From Pseudomonas allokribbensis (GTDB lineage Bacteria; Pseudomonadota; Gammaproteobacteria; Pseudomonadales; Pseudomonadaceae), in the NCBI RefSeq assembly GCF_014863605.1, contig NZ_CP062252.1, forward strand, positions 5,743,501-5,807,500: a stretch of DNA of 64,000 bases, in the 5' to 3' direction. Made by a program: the position numbers and the translations under genes. Below are positions 1-8,698 of the stretch, piece after piece. The stretch's first letter is position 1, and each line of letters opens with the position of its first letter. The notes under the pieces were generated by a model, which had not been told where the DNA came from, made no database searches, and saw nothing but the letters and a program-made list of their open reading frames with translations.

Positions 1-965
1 TGGATGGCGCCCTGTCGCCGCTGCGAGTGCGCAAAGGCCAGGCGCTGATCAACCAATACGCCGACATCCTGCAACGCATCGAGCAGCGCTATGGCGTCGA
101 TCGCCAGGCGCTGGTGTCGGTGTGGGGGATGGAAAGCAATTTCGGCCAATTCCAGGGCACCAAGTCGGTGATCAATTCCCTGGCGACCCTGGCCTATGAA
201 GGCCGCCGCCCGGGCTTTGCCCACGCGCAACTGATCGCGGCGCTGCAAATCCTGCAACAGGGCGATATCACGCCAGAGAAGATGCTCGGTTCCTGGGCCG
301 GCGCCATGGGCCAGACCCAGTTCATCCCGACCACCTACAACACCCACGCCGTGGATTTCGACGGTGACGGTCGCCGCGACATCTGGGGTAGCCCGGCTGA
401 CGCCTTGGCCTCCACCGCGCACTACCTGCAAAGCTCCGGCTGGCAGCGTGGCCAGCCGTGGGGCTTCGAGGTGCAGCTGCCGAGCGGTTTCAACTACACC
501 CTGGCCGACGGTGCAATTCGCAAAAGTGTCGCCGAATGGCGGCAACTGGGTGTGATTCTGCCCAACGGCGGCCAGGCACCGGCCGGCTCCGAGCAACTGT
601 CGGCCGCCCTGCTGCTGCCGGCCGGCTATCGTGGCCCGGCGTTCCTGATCCTCGATAACTTCCGGGCGATCCTCAAGTACAACAACTCGTCGTCCTATGC
701 CCTGGCCGTGAGCCTGTTGTCAGAGCGTTTCAACGGCGCAGGCCTGATCAACGGCACCTGGCCAAAAGATGATCTGCCGCTGAGTCGCACCGAGCGCATC
801 GAGCTGCAAAATCTGCTGACTGCACGCAACTACGACGCGGGCACCGCCGACGGCATCATCGGTGCCAATACGCGCAAGGCGATCCGCAGTGCGCAGCAGT
901 CATTTGGCTGGCCCGCGGACGGTTACCCGACGCACAAGCTGCTGGAAAGCTTGCGTAGCCAGTAA
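1..965 (+). CDS. Lytic murein transglycosylase, MltB family (5' end outside window)
   Basis: Cleaves the MurNAc-GlcNAc bond of peptidoglycan in the periplasm, forming 1,6-anhydro ends. The reading frame is open from base 3, so the start lies before the window. The N-terminal part is an SLT_2 (MltB-type) catalytic domain: the segment GMESNFG carries the expected catalytic Glu, followed by GAMGQTQF and the VDFDGDG metal-loop motif. The last ~65 residues (from LQNLLTARNYDAG) look like a PG_binding_1 domain. A second MltB-family gene lies at 6525-7535; this one differs in carrying the binding domain. It ends at a strong terminator shared with the convergent LD-carboxypeptidase gene. Family assignment is firm, the exact cellular role is not. 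Confidence 0.9.
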   Translation, partial: DGALSPLRVRKGQALINQYADILQRIEQRYGVDRQALVSVWGMESNFGQFQGTKSVINSLATLAYEGRRPGFAHAQLIAALQILQQGDITPEKMLGSWAGAMGQTQFIPTTYNTHAVDFDGDGRRDIWGSPADALASTAHYLQSSGWQRGQPWGFEVQLPSGFNYTLADGAIRKSVAEWRQLGVILPNGGQAPAGSEQLSAALLLPAGYRGPAFLILDNFRAILKYNNSSSYALAVSLLSERFNGAGLINGTWPKDDLPLSRTERIELQNLLTARNYDAGTADGIIGANTRKAIRSAQQSFGWPADGYPTHKLLESLRSQ

Positions 966-1004
966 AAACAAGACCGCCGCCTCTTCAGGCGGCGGTCTTG
1001 TTTT
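965..1004. terminator. Bidirectional Rho-independent terminator
   Basis: A perfect 17-bp stem (965-981 with 988-1004) encloses the loop TCTTCA and begins with AAAA and ends with TTTT. It can therefore work on both strands, between the convergent transglycosylase (+) and LD-carboxypeptidase (-) genes. Confidence 0.9.
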
Positions 1005-1013
1005 GGGGTTCGG

Positions 1014-1961
1014 CTACCGAATCACCACATCCTGCTCCAGCATCAACTCCTTCTTCCCCGCATCCAGCCGAACCAGCGCGCCCATCGGCAACGTCAGGTT
1101 CGGATCACAATGCCCGCTGCGCCAACCCGACAGCACCGGAATCCGCAACGGTTCAAAGGTCTGCTTGAGCAGGCGGTTCAAGGCCTCGGTATCCACGCCC
1201 GCCACATCCCCGACCAACACGCCACGCAATCTGGCCAATTTGCCAGCCAGACGCATCTGGGTCAGCAAGCGGTCGATCCGATACAGCGGCTCGTTGACGT
1301 CCTCGATGAGCAGAATCACCCCTTCGACGTCGATTTCGTAAGGCGTGCCCAGGGTCGCGGCGATCATCGCCAGATTGCCGCCCAGCAAACGCCCATGGGC
1401 AATGCCGGGCTCAACCGTGGTCAGTGGGTAGGCCACCGGATGGCTCAATACGCTACCGGCCGTCAACTGGCCGCGCAGCATGGCGAAGAACGACGTCACC
1501 GTCGGCGGTTCCTTGTCCCCCAGCAAGTCGGCATTCAACAGTGGCCCGTGAAAGGTCACGAACCCGGCGTAGCGACTGATAGCCAGATGCAGCGCGGTGA
1601 TGTCGCTGTAACCGACGAAGGGTTTGGCATGGCGGCTCAGCAAGTCGTAGTCGATCCGGTCCAGCAACCTTGGCGTGCCGTAACCACCGCGCAGGCAAAT
1701 GATTGCATCGACTTCCTCGTCAGCGAACGCCGCGTGCAGATCGTTGAGCCGCACCTCGTCGCTACCGGCCAGATAGCCATCCTTTTCGTAGACGCCAGGG
1801 AACACCCGCAATCCGTAACCCCGGGCACGCATCCATTGAACAGCCTTTTCGGTATCCAGCGTGCCGGGGCCGGCTGGAGCGATGACGCCTATCAGCCCTT
1901 CCGACGGCAGTGCGGGGACAGGCTTGTGCGGACAAAGGGTGTGGGTCGGTCGAACGGTCAT
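1014..1961 (-). CDS. ldcA: LD-carboxypeptidase (peptidase family S66)
   Basis: Cytoplasmic serine peptidase that trims the terminal D-Ala from recycled murein tetrapeptides. At 315 residues it has the usual S66 length. The nucleophile motif GYSDIT is present, the Glu of the triad sits in LLIEDVNEP and the His in SGHCDP, so all three catalytic residues can be placed. The ATG at 1961 is preceded by GGGAGA about eight bases upstream. It stands alone, convergent with the transglycosylase gene and separated from lipA by a terminator. MccF-type immunity enzymes share this fold, but no microcin genes are nearby, so a recycling role is more likely. Confidence 0.88.
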   Translation of the reverse strand: MTVRPTHTLCPHKPVPALPSEGLIGVIAPAGPGTLDTEKAVQWMRARGYGLRVFPGVYEKDGYLAGSDEVRLNDLHAAFADEEVDAIICLRGGYGTPRLLDRIDYDLLSRHAKPFVGYSDITALHLAISRYAGFVTFHGPLLNADLLGDKEPPTVTSFFAMLRGQLTAGSVLSHPVAYPLTTVEPGIAHGRLLGGNLAMIAATLGTPYEIDVEGVILLIEDVNEPLYRIDRLLTQMRLAGKLARLRGVLVGDVAGVDTEALNRLLKQTFEPLRIPVLSGWRSGHCDPNLTLPMGALVRLDAGKKELMLEQDVVIR

Positions 1962-2079
1962 CCATGGATCTCCCTGTGTGAAGTCATGCTCACACAGTAG
2001 TCAGGAACGGCGACAAACAGAAGAGGCTCGGCTGCGCCGCAGATTGCAGGAAAAGTCAGTAACGAGTGTAGGCCGGGCA

Positions 2080-2121
2080 AAAAAATGCCCGCCGGGCGAT
2101 AAACCCCGGCGGGCATTTTTT
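2080..2121 (-). terminator. Rho-independent terminator of the dacA-ybeD-lipB-lipA block
   Basis: A 17-bp perfect stem (2080-2096 with 2105-2121) rich in GC and flanked by A6 and T6, placed 15 bases beyond the lipA stop codon. Symmetric, so it may also act on the other strand. Confidence 0.88.
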
Positions 2122-2135
2122 CATTCAGCGCTGAA

Positions 2136-3158
2136 TCAGGAACCCAGCAGCTCGGCCTTGACCAGTTTCGCCTGCTCGTCGGCGTGGTACGAAGAGCGCA
2201 CCAACGGGCCGGACGCGACGTTCTTGAAGCCCATCTTGTAACCTTCCTCGGCGAACCAGGCGAAGGTGTCCGGGTGCACGAAACGCTGCACCGGCAAGTG
2301 GCTGCGGGACGGTTGCAGGTACTGGCCCAGGGTCAGCATGTCGATGTCGTGTTCGCGCATGCGCTTCATGACTTCGATGACTTCGTCGTCGGTCTCGCCC
2401 AGACCCAGCATCAGGCCGGACTTGGTCGGAATGTGCGGCATCATCTGCTTGAAGCGTTGCAGCAGGGTCAGCGACCACTGGTAGTCCGAACCCGGACGCG
2501 CAGCCTTGTACAGGCGCGGCACGGTTTCCAGGTTGTGGTTGAACACATCCGGCGGCTCGGCCGCGGTGATTTCCAGAGCGATGTCCATGCGGCCACGGTA
2601 GTCCGGGACCAGGGTCTCGAGCTGCACGTTCGGCGACAGTTTGCGGATTTCGCGGATGCAGTCGGCAAAGTGCTGGGCACCGCCGTCACGCAGGTCGTCG
2701 CGGTCAACCGAGGTGATCACCACGTACTTGAGTTTCAGGTCGGCGATGGCGATGGCCAGGCTTTCCGGCTCGTTGACGTCCAGTGGCTTCGGACGACCGT
2801 GGCCAACGTCGCAGAACGGGCAGCGACGGGTGCAGATGTCACCCATGATCATGAAGGTCGCGGTGCCGCCGGAGAAGCACTCGCCCAGGTTCGGGCAGGA
2901 CGCTTCTTCACAGACGCTGTGCAGCTTGTGCTTGCGCAGCAGGCTCTTGATGCGGTCGACTTCCGGCGAAACCGGGATGCGCACGCGGATCCAGTCGGGT
3001 TTCTTCGGCAGCTCGGTGGTCGGAATGATCTTCACCGGGATGCGTGCAACCTTCTCGGCGCCGCGCAGCTTGACGCCCGCTTCAACCTTGGGACGCGGGG
3101 CCGGGCGCTCGGTCACGTCGAGCGTCGGGATCATGGTTTGCACTGCATCAGTAGTCAT
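2136..3158 (-). CDS. lipA: Lipoyl synthase
   Basis: Radical-SAM enzyme that inserts two sulfur atoms into protein-bound octanoyl groups to make lipoyl cofactor. Cys83, Cys88 and Cys94 (CEEASC...GEC) form the auxiliary iron-sulfur cluster site; Cys109, Cys113 and Cys116 (CTRRCPFC) form the radical-SAM cluster site. The C-terminal RSSYHA supplies the conserved serine ligand. 340 residues is normal for pseudomonads. It starts one base after the lipB stop, so the two are surely co-transcribed, and lipB supplies its octanoylated substrate. Confidence 0.97.
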   Translation of the reverse strand: MTTDAVQTMIPTLDVTERPAPRPKVEAGVKLRGAEKVARIPVKIIPTTELPKKPDWIRVRIPVSPEVDRIKSLLRKHKLHSVCEEASCPNLGECFSGGTATFMIMGDICTRRCPFCDVGHGRPKPLDVNEPESLAIAIADLKLKYVVITSVDRDDLRDGGAQHFADCIREIRKLSPNVQLETLVPDYRGRMDIALEITAAEPPDVFNHNLETVPRLYKAARPGSDYQWSLTLLQRFKQMMPHIPTKSGLMLGLGETDDEVIEVMKRMREHDIDMLTLGQYLQPSRSHLPVQRFVHPDTFAWFAEEGYKMGFKNVASGPLVRSSYHADEQAKLVKAELLGS

Positions 3159-3159
3159 A

Positions 3160-3807
3160 TCAGTCGATTCCGCCCGTCAGGGTCGTCTGCTCAGCATAGT
3201 CGAGGTGTTTGACGAGCTGCGCGCGCAGCCGGGCACTTACCTCGGCAAATTCAATCGATCCTGCATGGTCGCTCAGCTGGGTCATCGCCAGCCCGGCGTA
3301 GCCGCAGGGATTAATCCGTCGAAACGGTTCCAGGTCCATGTCCACGTTCAGGGCCAGGCCATGAAAGGAACAACCGTGGCGAATCCGCAAACCCAGAGAA
3401 GCGATTTTCGCTCCGTCGACGTAGACGCCGGGAGCGTCTGGCTTGGCCACTGCAGTGACGTCATAGCTGGCCAGCAACTCGATCAGGCACCGCTCCATGC
3501 GCGTGACCAGGTCTCGTACACCAAAACCCAGTTTGCGCACATCCAGCAGCAGGTACGCCACCAGTTGGCCGGGGCCATGGTAAGTCACCTGCCCGCCGCG
3601 GTCGACCTGCACCACCGGAATATCCCCCGGCAGCAGCAGGTGTTCGGCCTTGCCGGCCTGGCCCTGGGTGAACACCGGTGGGTGCTCGACGAGCCAGATT
3701 TCGTCGGCGGCATCACTGCCGCGTTCGTTGGTAAAACGTTGCATGGCATGCCAGACCGGCTCGTAAGCCATCTGGCCAAGCTCGCGAAAGCCCAGCGTGC
3801 CGGACAT
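3160..3807 (-). CDS. lipB: Octanoyltransferase
   Basis: Transfers octanoyl from acyl carrier protein to the lipoyl domains of 2-oxoacid dehydrogenases and GcvH, upstream of LipA. The catalytic Lys134 (DGAKIASLG) and Cys168 (NPCGYAG) of the family are in place, as is the [12 protein letters not shown] motif. I chose the ATG at 3807 ([10 protein letters not shown]) over a GTG one codon earlier because the ATG overlaps the stop of the preceding DUF493 gene as TGATG, which implies translational coupling. Length 215 residues is typical. Confidence 0.95.
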   Translation of the reverse strand: MSGTLGFRELGQMAYEPVWHAMQRFTNERGSDAADEIWLVEHPPVFTQGQAGKAEHLLLPGDIPVVQVDRGGQVTYHGPGQLVAYLLLDVRKLGFGVRDLVTRMERCLIELLASYDVTAVAKPDAPGVYVDGAKIASLGLRIRHGCSFHGLALNVDMDLEPFRRINPCGYAGLAMTQLSDHAGSIEFAEVSARLRAQLVKHLDYAEQTTLTGGID

Positions 3808-4082
3808 CACAACACCATGTGCACGAAACCGGTCGCCCGCAGTTCGCTGTTGATGTTGTACAGCTGATCCTGGTCGGTCGCGACGATGTGCAACTGGATG
3901 GTGGTGTACTTGCCGTTGCTGCTTTGACGCTCGTCCACACGCTCATCGTTGATCTTGGCGTGTTTCTTGACGATGTCGATGATCTTGTCTTTGTTGCCGA
4001 CGCCCGTATCGCTGATCACCTTAACCGGATAATCAACCTGCGGAAATTCGATCTTTGGCGCCTTTACTTCGGTATCGGTCAT
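3807..4082 (-). CDS. DUF493 / YbeD-like protein (UPF0250)
   Basis: A small (91 residues) ACT-like domain protein of the YbeD family, commonly found between the dacA and lipB genes of gamma-proteobacteria. Its molecular role is not established; it is thought to be regulatory because of the ACT-like fold. The ATG at 4082 (MTDTEVKAP) fits the family length; a longer open frame reaches 4160 but covers a terminator and has no family similarity that I recognise. The stop overlaps the lipB start. Confidence 0.88.
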   Translation of the reverse strand: MTDTEVKAPKIEFPQVDYPVKVISDTGVGNKDKIIDIVKKHAKINDERVDERQSSNGKYTTIQLHIVATDQDQLYNINSELRATGFVHMVL

Positions 4083-4120
4083 GGCGTAACGGCCTCGTAA
4101 GCGTAAGCCCGGTAACGAAC

Positions 4121-4150
4121 AAGGCCCCGCTCCGGATCGGAACGGGGCCA
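4121..4150 (-). terminator. Probable terminator after dacA
   Basis: GGCCCCG (4123-4129) pairs with CGGGGCC (4143-4149), with an inner TCCG/CGGA stem after one mismatch. On the minus strand it is followed by TTGTTCGTT, a weak U-tract. It would separate the carboxypeptidase gene from ybeD-lipB-lipA, possibly incompletely. Confidence 0.5.
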
Positions 4151-4166
4151 TGCAGGTCAACTCGAA

Positions 4167-5324
4167 TCAGTTGAACAAGCCGTAGAAGAATAGACGGATG
4201 CTATCCCACATGCGGCGGAAGATACCACCCTCCTCGACAGCGTCCAGGGCGATCAGGTCGGCGCTGTGCACCACCTTGTCGTCCAGTTTCACTTCGACTT
4301 TACCGATCACGTCGCCCTTGGCGATTGGCGCGGTCAGTTGCGGGTTCATGGTCATGCTGGCAGCGAGCTTTTTCAGCTGGCCTTTCGGCAGGGTCATGGT
4401 CAGGTCTTCAGCCAGGCCGGCCTTGACTTGATTGGTGGTGCCTTTCCACACCGGGGCCTGAGCCAGTTCGGTACCCTTCTGGTAGAAGGTCTGGGTTTCG
4501 AAGAAACGGAAACCGTAGGTCAGCAGCTTCTGGGTTTCAGCAGCGCGAGCCACTTCGCTGTTGGTGCCGAACACCACGGCGATCAGGCGCATGCCGTCAC
4601 GTACGGCCGAGGACACCATGCAGTAGCCGGCTTCGTCGGTGTGACCGGTTTTCAGACCGTCAACGGTCTTGTCGCGCCACAGCAGCAGGTTGCGGTTAGG
4701 TTGCTTGATGCCGTTCCAGAAGAACTCTTTCTGCGAGTAGATCGCGTAGTGAGCCGGGTCTTCGTGGATGATCGCGCGAGCCAGGATCGCCATATCGTGA
4801 GCCGACGAGTAGTGCTCAGGGTTCGGCAGACCGGTCGGGTTCATGAAGTGGGTGTTGGTCATGCCCAGATCGGCGACGGTCTTGTTCATCAGGTCGGCGA
4901 AGGCGTCTTCGCTGCCGGCGATGTGCTCGGAAACCGCGACGCTGGCGTCGTTGCCGGACTGGATGATGATGCCGTGCAGCAGGTCGCTGACAGTCACTTG
5001 CGAGCCGACTTTGATGAACATCCGCGAGCCGCCGGTGCGCCAGGCGTTTTCGCTGATGGTCACTGGATCGTTTTCACCGATCTGGCCGCGACGGATTTCC
5101 AGCGTAGCGATGTACGCGGTCATCAGTTTGGTCAGGCTGGCCGGTGGCAGACGCTGGTCACCGTTGTTCTCCACCAGCACGTTGCCGCTGCTGGCGTCCA
5201 TGAGCACGTAGGCTTTTGCGGCCAGTTGAGGTGGCGACGGCATCATCTCGGCCGCGAAGGCGGCTGGCGAGAGGAGCAGCGGGACTAGCAGACACAGGCG
5301 TTTGGCAAAGGTGGTGATGTTCAT
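4167..5324 (-). CDS. dacA: D-alanyl-D-alanine carboxypeptidase (PBP5/6 type)
   Basis: Low-molecular-mass penicillin-binding protein that removes the terminal D-Ala of peptidoglycan pentapeptides in the periplasm. From the ATG at 5324 (385 residues) there is a signal peptide ending near AFA-A. The active-site motifs are SLTK (Ser63, Lys66), SGN (123-125) and KTG (225-227). A C-terminal PBP5-C domain follows, and the last ~20 residues (RRMWDSIRLFFYGLF) form the amphipathic helix that holds the protein on the inner membrane. An upstream in-frame codon at 5366 would spoil the signal peptide. In P. aeruginosa the orthologue at this position is usually called dacC. Confidence 0.93.
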   Translation of the reverse strand: MNITTFAKRLCLLVPLLLSPAAFAAEMMPSPPQLAAKAYVLMDASSGNVLVENNGDQRLPPASLTKLMTAYIATLEIRRGQIGENDPVTISENAWRTGGSRMFIKVGSQVTVSDLLHGIIIQSGNDASVAVSEHIAGSEDAFADLMNKTVADLGMTNTHFMNPTGLPNPEHYSSAHDMAILARAIIHEDPAHYAIYSQKEFFWNGIKQPNRNLLLWRDKTVDGLKTGHTDEAGYCMVSSAVRDGMRLIAVVFGTNSEVARAAETQKLLTYGFRFFETQTFYQKGTELAQAPVWKGTTNQVKAGLAEDLTMTLPKGQLKKLAASMTMNPQLTAPIAKGDVIGKVEVKLDDKVVHSADLIALDAVEEGGIFRRMWDSIRLFFYGLFN

Positions 5325-5513
5325 CCGTCTCTCGAAATCGCTAATGGAAACTGCCCTTGCGGGCAAAATTAATCAGATGGCTTTCTAACGGGCCATCGCG
5401 TGTTCAGTTGCTCACTCCAGTCACCCTTTGCCGGGCTTTTGTTCTTCGACGAGCCAACAACCTGATTCACCCCCCAATCGCTGGTGAACCGTCAATCAAG
5501 TGCTACGTATTAC

Positions 5514-6525
5514 TTACTCGGTGACCACGCTTGGCGAACCGAGATTGGCCGAGCGCACGCTGTTCTGTACCTGGGCAATTTCACCCGGCGAACCGATCGG
5601 TCCCAGGCGTACCCGGTGCAGGGTCTGCTGATTGCGCACGATCGAGCTGATGAACACCGGAGCGCTCACCATCCCGCTGAGCTTCGACCTCAGGAGTTCT
5701 GCAGCGTCCGGGTTGGCGAACGCGCCCACCTGCAGATACTGGCCAGACGCTGGTGCAGAAGCGTTTTTTTTTTGCGCTGATCTGTACAGGTACAGTGTCA
5801 GAGGCATGTTGTTGCGGCGGTGGAGTCCACTGCTCGATGGTACCGGCCGAGGCCGTGATCACCGGCGCAGTATTCTGCGCGACTTGCGGCTCGTTGAGCA
5901 TCAAAGGCGCCGGACGGCCTTTTGCGGCCCACCACTGTTGCGGGTCGATACCCTCGACCTTGACCCGCGCGGTGCCGATTTCGGCATAGCCGAGTTTTTT
6001 GGCCGCGGCGTAGGACAGGTCGATGATCCGGTCCGAATAGAACGGTCCACGGTCGTTGACCCGCAGGATCACGCTCCTGTTGTTGTCCAGGTTGGTCACC
6101 CGAACGTAACTTGGCAGCGGTAATGTCTTGTGGGCGGCGCTCATGCCGTACAGGTCATAGACTTCGCCGTTGGCGGTGTTCTGACCGTGGAACTTGGTGC
6201 CATACCAGGATGCAGTACCCGAAGCCACGTAGGTCTTGGATTCCTGCAACGGGAAGTAGGTCTTGCCCAGCACGGTGTACGGGTTGGCCTTGTACGGACC
6301 GGTGTGCAGGGTCGGCGTGGCGTCCGGGATGCGCGACACATCGACGTCCCACCACGGCGCGCCATCCTTGTGGGCCCGGTTGATATCCAGGCCCGGCTGC
6401 GCGCGAACAGCAGTGGACGAAGTCTTCTGGCTCGGTGCACGGCTGGTCGAGCAACTGGCGACCAGCACTGCCAACGCAGCGAATGCCACCAGCTTCAGGG
6501 GTTTGTTGATAGGCAATGCCTGCAT
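5514..6525 (-). pseudogene. rlpA: RlpA septal ring lytic transglycosylase, frame broken at an A10 tract
   Basis: RlpA is an outer-membrane lipoprotein that cleaves naked glycan strands at the septum. The frame from the ATG at 6525 codes for a lipobox (LVASC) and the full double-psi beta-barrel catalytic domain (SWYGTKFHG, NDRGPF), then runs out of frame after AKKK at base ~5770. The missing C-terminal SPOR domain (GQYLQVGAFANPDAAELL onward, ending SPSVVTE at 5514) lies intact in another frame. The break is in a run of ten A (minus strand); nine A would restore one continuous reading frame. As written, the protein would keep catalysis but lose the septum-targeting SPOR domain. It may be a sequencing or assembly error, a phase-variable state, or be rescued by polymerase slippage. 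The start overlaps the mltB stop (TAATG). Confidence 0.85.
5764..5773 (-). repeat. A10 homopolymer inside rlpA
   Basis: Ten consecutive T on the plus strand (A on the coding strand). It sits exactly at the junction of the RlpA catalytic and SPOR frames. Lengths of 9 or 12 keep the frame, 10 breaks it. Confidence 0.9.
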
Positions 6526-7535
6526 TACTTGACGCCCCGTGCTTTTACCAGCTCTTCAGACAGTTGATGTACAGCCATGGCGTACATCACGCTGCGGTTA
6601 TAACGCGTGATCGCGTAGAAATTCTTCAGGCCCATCCAGTATTCCGGGCCATTGTCGCCTTCCAGGCGGAATGCAGTAACCGGCATATCATCGCGCAGCG
6701 CATCATGACTTGACCAGCCCAGCGCTCGCAACTCCCCGACGGTCTTCGTCGGTTCGATCCCGGTGGTCAAACCCTCATCCACCTGTTCGCCGCGCACATC
6801 GGCCCGACTGACCACCGGCTCGCCGGCCACCCAGCCGTGACGCTTGAAGTAGCTGGCGACGCTGCCGATCGCATCATCCGGGTTGTTCCAGATATTGATG
6901 TGGCCGTCGCCATCGAAATCCACCGCGTAGGCGCGAAAGCTGCTCGGCATGAACTGCGGCAAGCCCATCGCCCCGGCGTAGGACCCCTTGAGGGTCAGCG
7001 GGTCGACCTGCTCTTCACGCGCCAGCAGCAGGAACTCACGCAGTTCCTTGCGGAAAAATTCGGCACGGGGAGGATAGTCGAATCCCAGCGTGGACAAGGC
7101 ATCGATCACCCGGTAATTACCGGTATTACGTCCGAAAAAGGTCTCAACGCCGATGATCGACACGATCACCTGGGCCGGAACGCCGTATTCCTGCTCGGCG
7201 CGGGCCAGCACAGCCTCGTGCTGGCGCCAGAAGTCCACACCCCGGGCGATGCGCGCGTCGGTGAGGAACATCGGCCGGTATTCTTTCCACTGTTTGACCC
7301 GTTCGGCGGGTTTGGAAATCGCGTCGAGAATCGCCTGTTTGCGCTGCGCCTCGCGGAACACCGCCATCAGTTGTTCGCCGGCGAAACCGTAGTCGCGGGT
7401 CATTTCACCGACGAATTCGGCCACCTGGGGCGAGCCTTCGTAATCGCCGGCCAGCGCTTCCTGCGCGCTGCCAAGGATGCCTACCAGGCCGAGCCACGGT
7501 GCGTATCGTGTCGCCCAGTCACGCATTACTTGCAT
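6525..7535 (-). CDS. mltB: Lytic murein transglycosylase B
   Basis: Periplasmic or outer-membrane-associated lytic transglycosylase of the SLT_2 family. The catalytic Glu lies in the IIGVETFFGRNTG motif, followed by GAMGLPQFMPSSFR and VDFDGDGHINIW. I use the ATG at 7535 (MQVMRDWATRY), which has GAAGAG close upstream and gives a hydrophobic leader; an in-frame codon at 7571 would overlap rodA. There is no C-terminal PG-binding domain, unlike the paralogue at the start of the window. It belongs to the elongasome operon mrdA-rodA-mltB-rlpA. Confidence 0.92.
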   Translation of the reverse strand: MQVMRDWATRYAPWLGLVGILGSAQEALAGDYEGSPQVAEFVGEMTRDYGFAGEQLMAVFREAQRKQAILDAISKPAERVKQWKEYRPMFLTDARIARGVDFWRQHEAVLARAEQEYGVPAQVIVSIIGVETFFGRNTGNYRVIDALSTLGFDYPPRAEFFRKELREFLLLAREEQVDPLTLKGSYAGAMGLPQFMPSSFRAYAVDFDGDGHINIWNNPDDAIGSVASYFKRHGWVAGEPVVSRADVRGEQVDEGLTTGIEPTKTVGELRALGWSSHDALRDDMPVTAFRLEGDNGPEYWMGLKNFYAITRYNRSVMYAMAVHQLSEELVKARGVK

Positions 7536-7552
7536 TGAACTCTTCACCTTAT

Positions 7553-8698
7553 TCAAACCTGTGCGATCCATTTGCGATGCGTATGGATCGACATCAAAAC
7601 CCCAAACGCTGACAGCAGTGTCACCAGCGAAGTTCCGCCGTAGCTAATGAACGGCAACGGCACCCCCACCACCGGCAACAGGCCACTGACCATACCGATG
7701 TTGACGAAAACATAAACAAAAAACGTCATGGTCAAGGCGCCGGCGAGCAGTTTGCCGAACAGCGTCTGCGCCTGGGCGGTAATCACCAGGCCGCGACCGA
7801 TCAGCAACAGATAGATCAGCAGCAGCGCGCAGATGCCCACCAGTCCGAACTCTTCGCCCAGCACCGCGATGATGAAGTCGGTGTGGCTTTCCGGCAGGAA
7901 GTCCAGGTGCGACTGGGTACCGAGGAGCCAGCCCTTGCCGAACACGCCGCCGGAACCGATGGCGGCTTTCGACTGAATGATGTTCCAGCCGGTGCCCAGC
8001 GGATCGCTTTCCGGATCGAGGAAGGTCAGGATCCGTTGTTTCTGGTAGTCGTGCATGATGAAGAACCACATGGCGATCGCCACGGGTACGGCGGCGGCCA
8101 GCACGCTGAGGATCCAGCGCCAGCGCAACCCGCCCATGAACAACACGAACGCGCCACCGGCCAGAATCAGCAGCGAAGTGCCCAGATCCGGCTGACGCAC
8201 GATCAGGATGAACGGCACGCCAATCAGCATCAGGCTGATCCCGACGTGCTTGAGCTGCGGTGGCAGCGTGCGTTTGGACAGGTACCAGGCGATGGTCGCC
8301 GGCATCAGGATCTTCATGAATTCCGACGGCTGGAAGCGGATCACCCCGGGAATGTTGATCCAGCGGGTCGCACCCATGGCGTTGTGGCCCATGATGTCCA
8401 CCACCATCAGCAGCACCACCCCGACCACATAGCCGAGCGGCACCCAGCGGGCCATGAACCGCGGTTCGAACTGGGCGATGACGATCATCGATACCAGACC
8501 GATGCCGAACGATGTGGCCTGTTTGGCCAGCAGGTCCCAGCTCTTGCCGCTCGCCGAATACAGCACGAACAGGCTGCCGGCCGCGAGGATCAGCAGTAGG
8601 ACCAGCAAGGGTCCGTCGATATGCAGGCGTTGCAACAGCGTTGCCCGGCGACGCATCACATCCTCGCTGGAGAGCATGCGATCGAAATTATTCTTCAC
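7553..8698 (-). CDS. rodA: RodA, SEDS-family peptidoglycan glycosyltransferase
   Basis: Multi-span inner-membrane polymerase that makes glycan strands during cell elongation together with PBP2. About ten hydrophobic segments are visible, with typical SEDS motifs such as GWNIIQSKAAIGSGG, the LPESHTDFI loop and a C-terminal PFISYGGTSL. I chose the GTG at 8698 (VKNNFDRML) because GGAGG stands ten bases upstream; this start overlaps the mrdA stop by 11 bases. 381 residues is the normal length. Confidence 0.93.
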   Translation of the reverse strand: MKNNFDRMLSSEDVMRRRATLLQRLHIDGPLLVLLLILAAGSLFVLYSASGKSWDLLAKQATSFGIGLVSMIVIAQFEPRFMARWVPLGYVVGVVLLMVVDIMGHNAMGATRWINIPGVIRFQPSEFMKILMPATIAWYLSKRTLPPQLKHVGISLMLIGVPFILIVRQPDLGTSLLILAGGAFVLFMGGLRWRWILSVLAAAVPVAIAMWFFIMHDYQKQRILTFLDPESDPLGTGWNIIQSKAAIGSGGVFGKGWLLGTQSHLDFLPESHTDFIIAVLGEEFGLVGICALLLIYLLLIGRGLVITAQAQTLFGKLLAGALTMTFFVYVFVNIGMVSGLLPVVGVPLPFISYGGTSLVTLLSAFGVLMSIHTHRKWIAQV

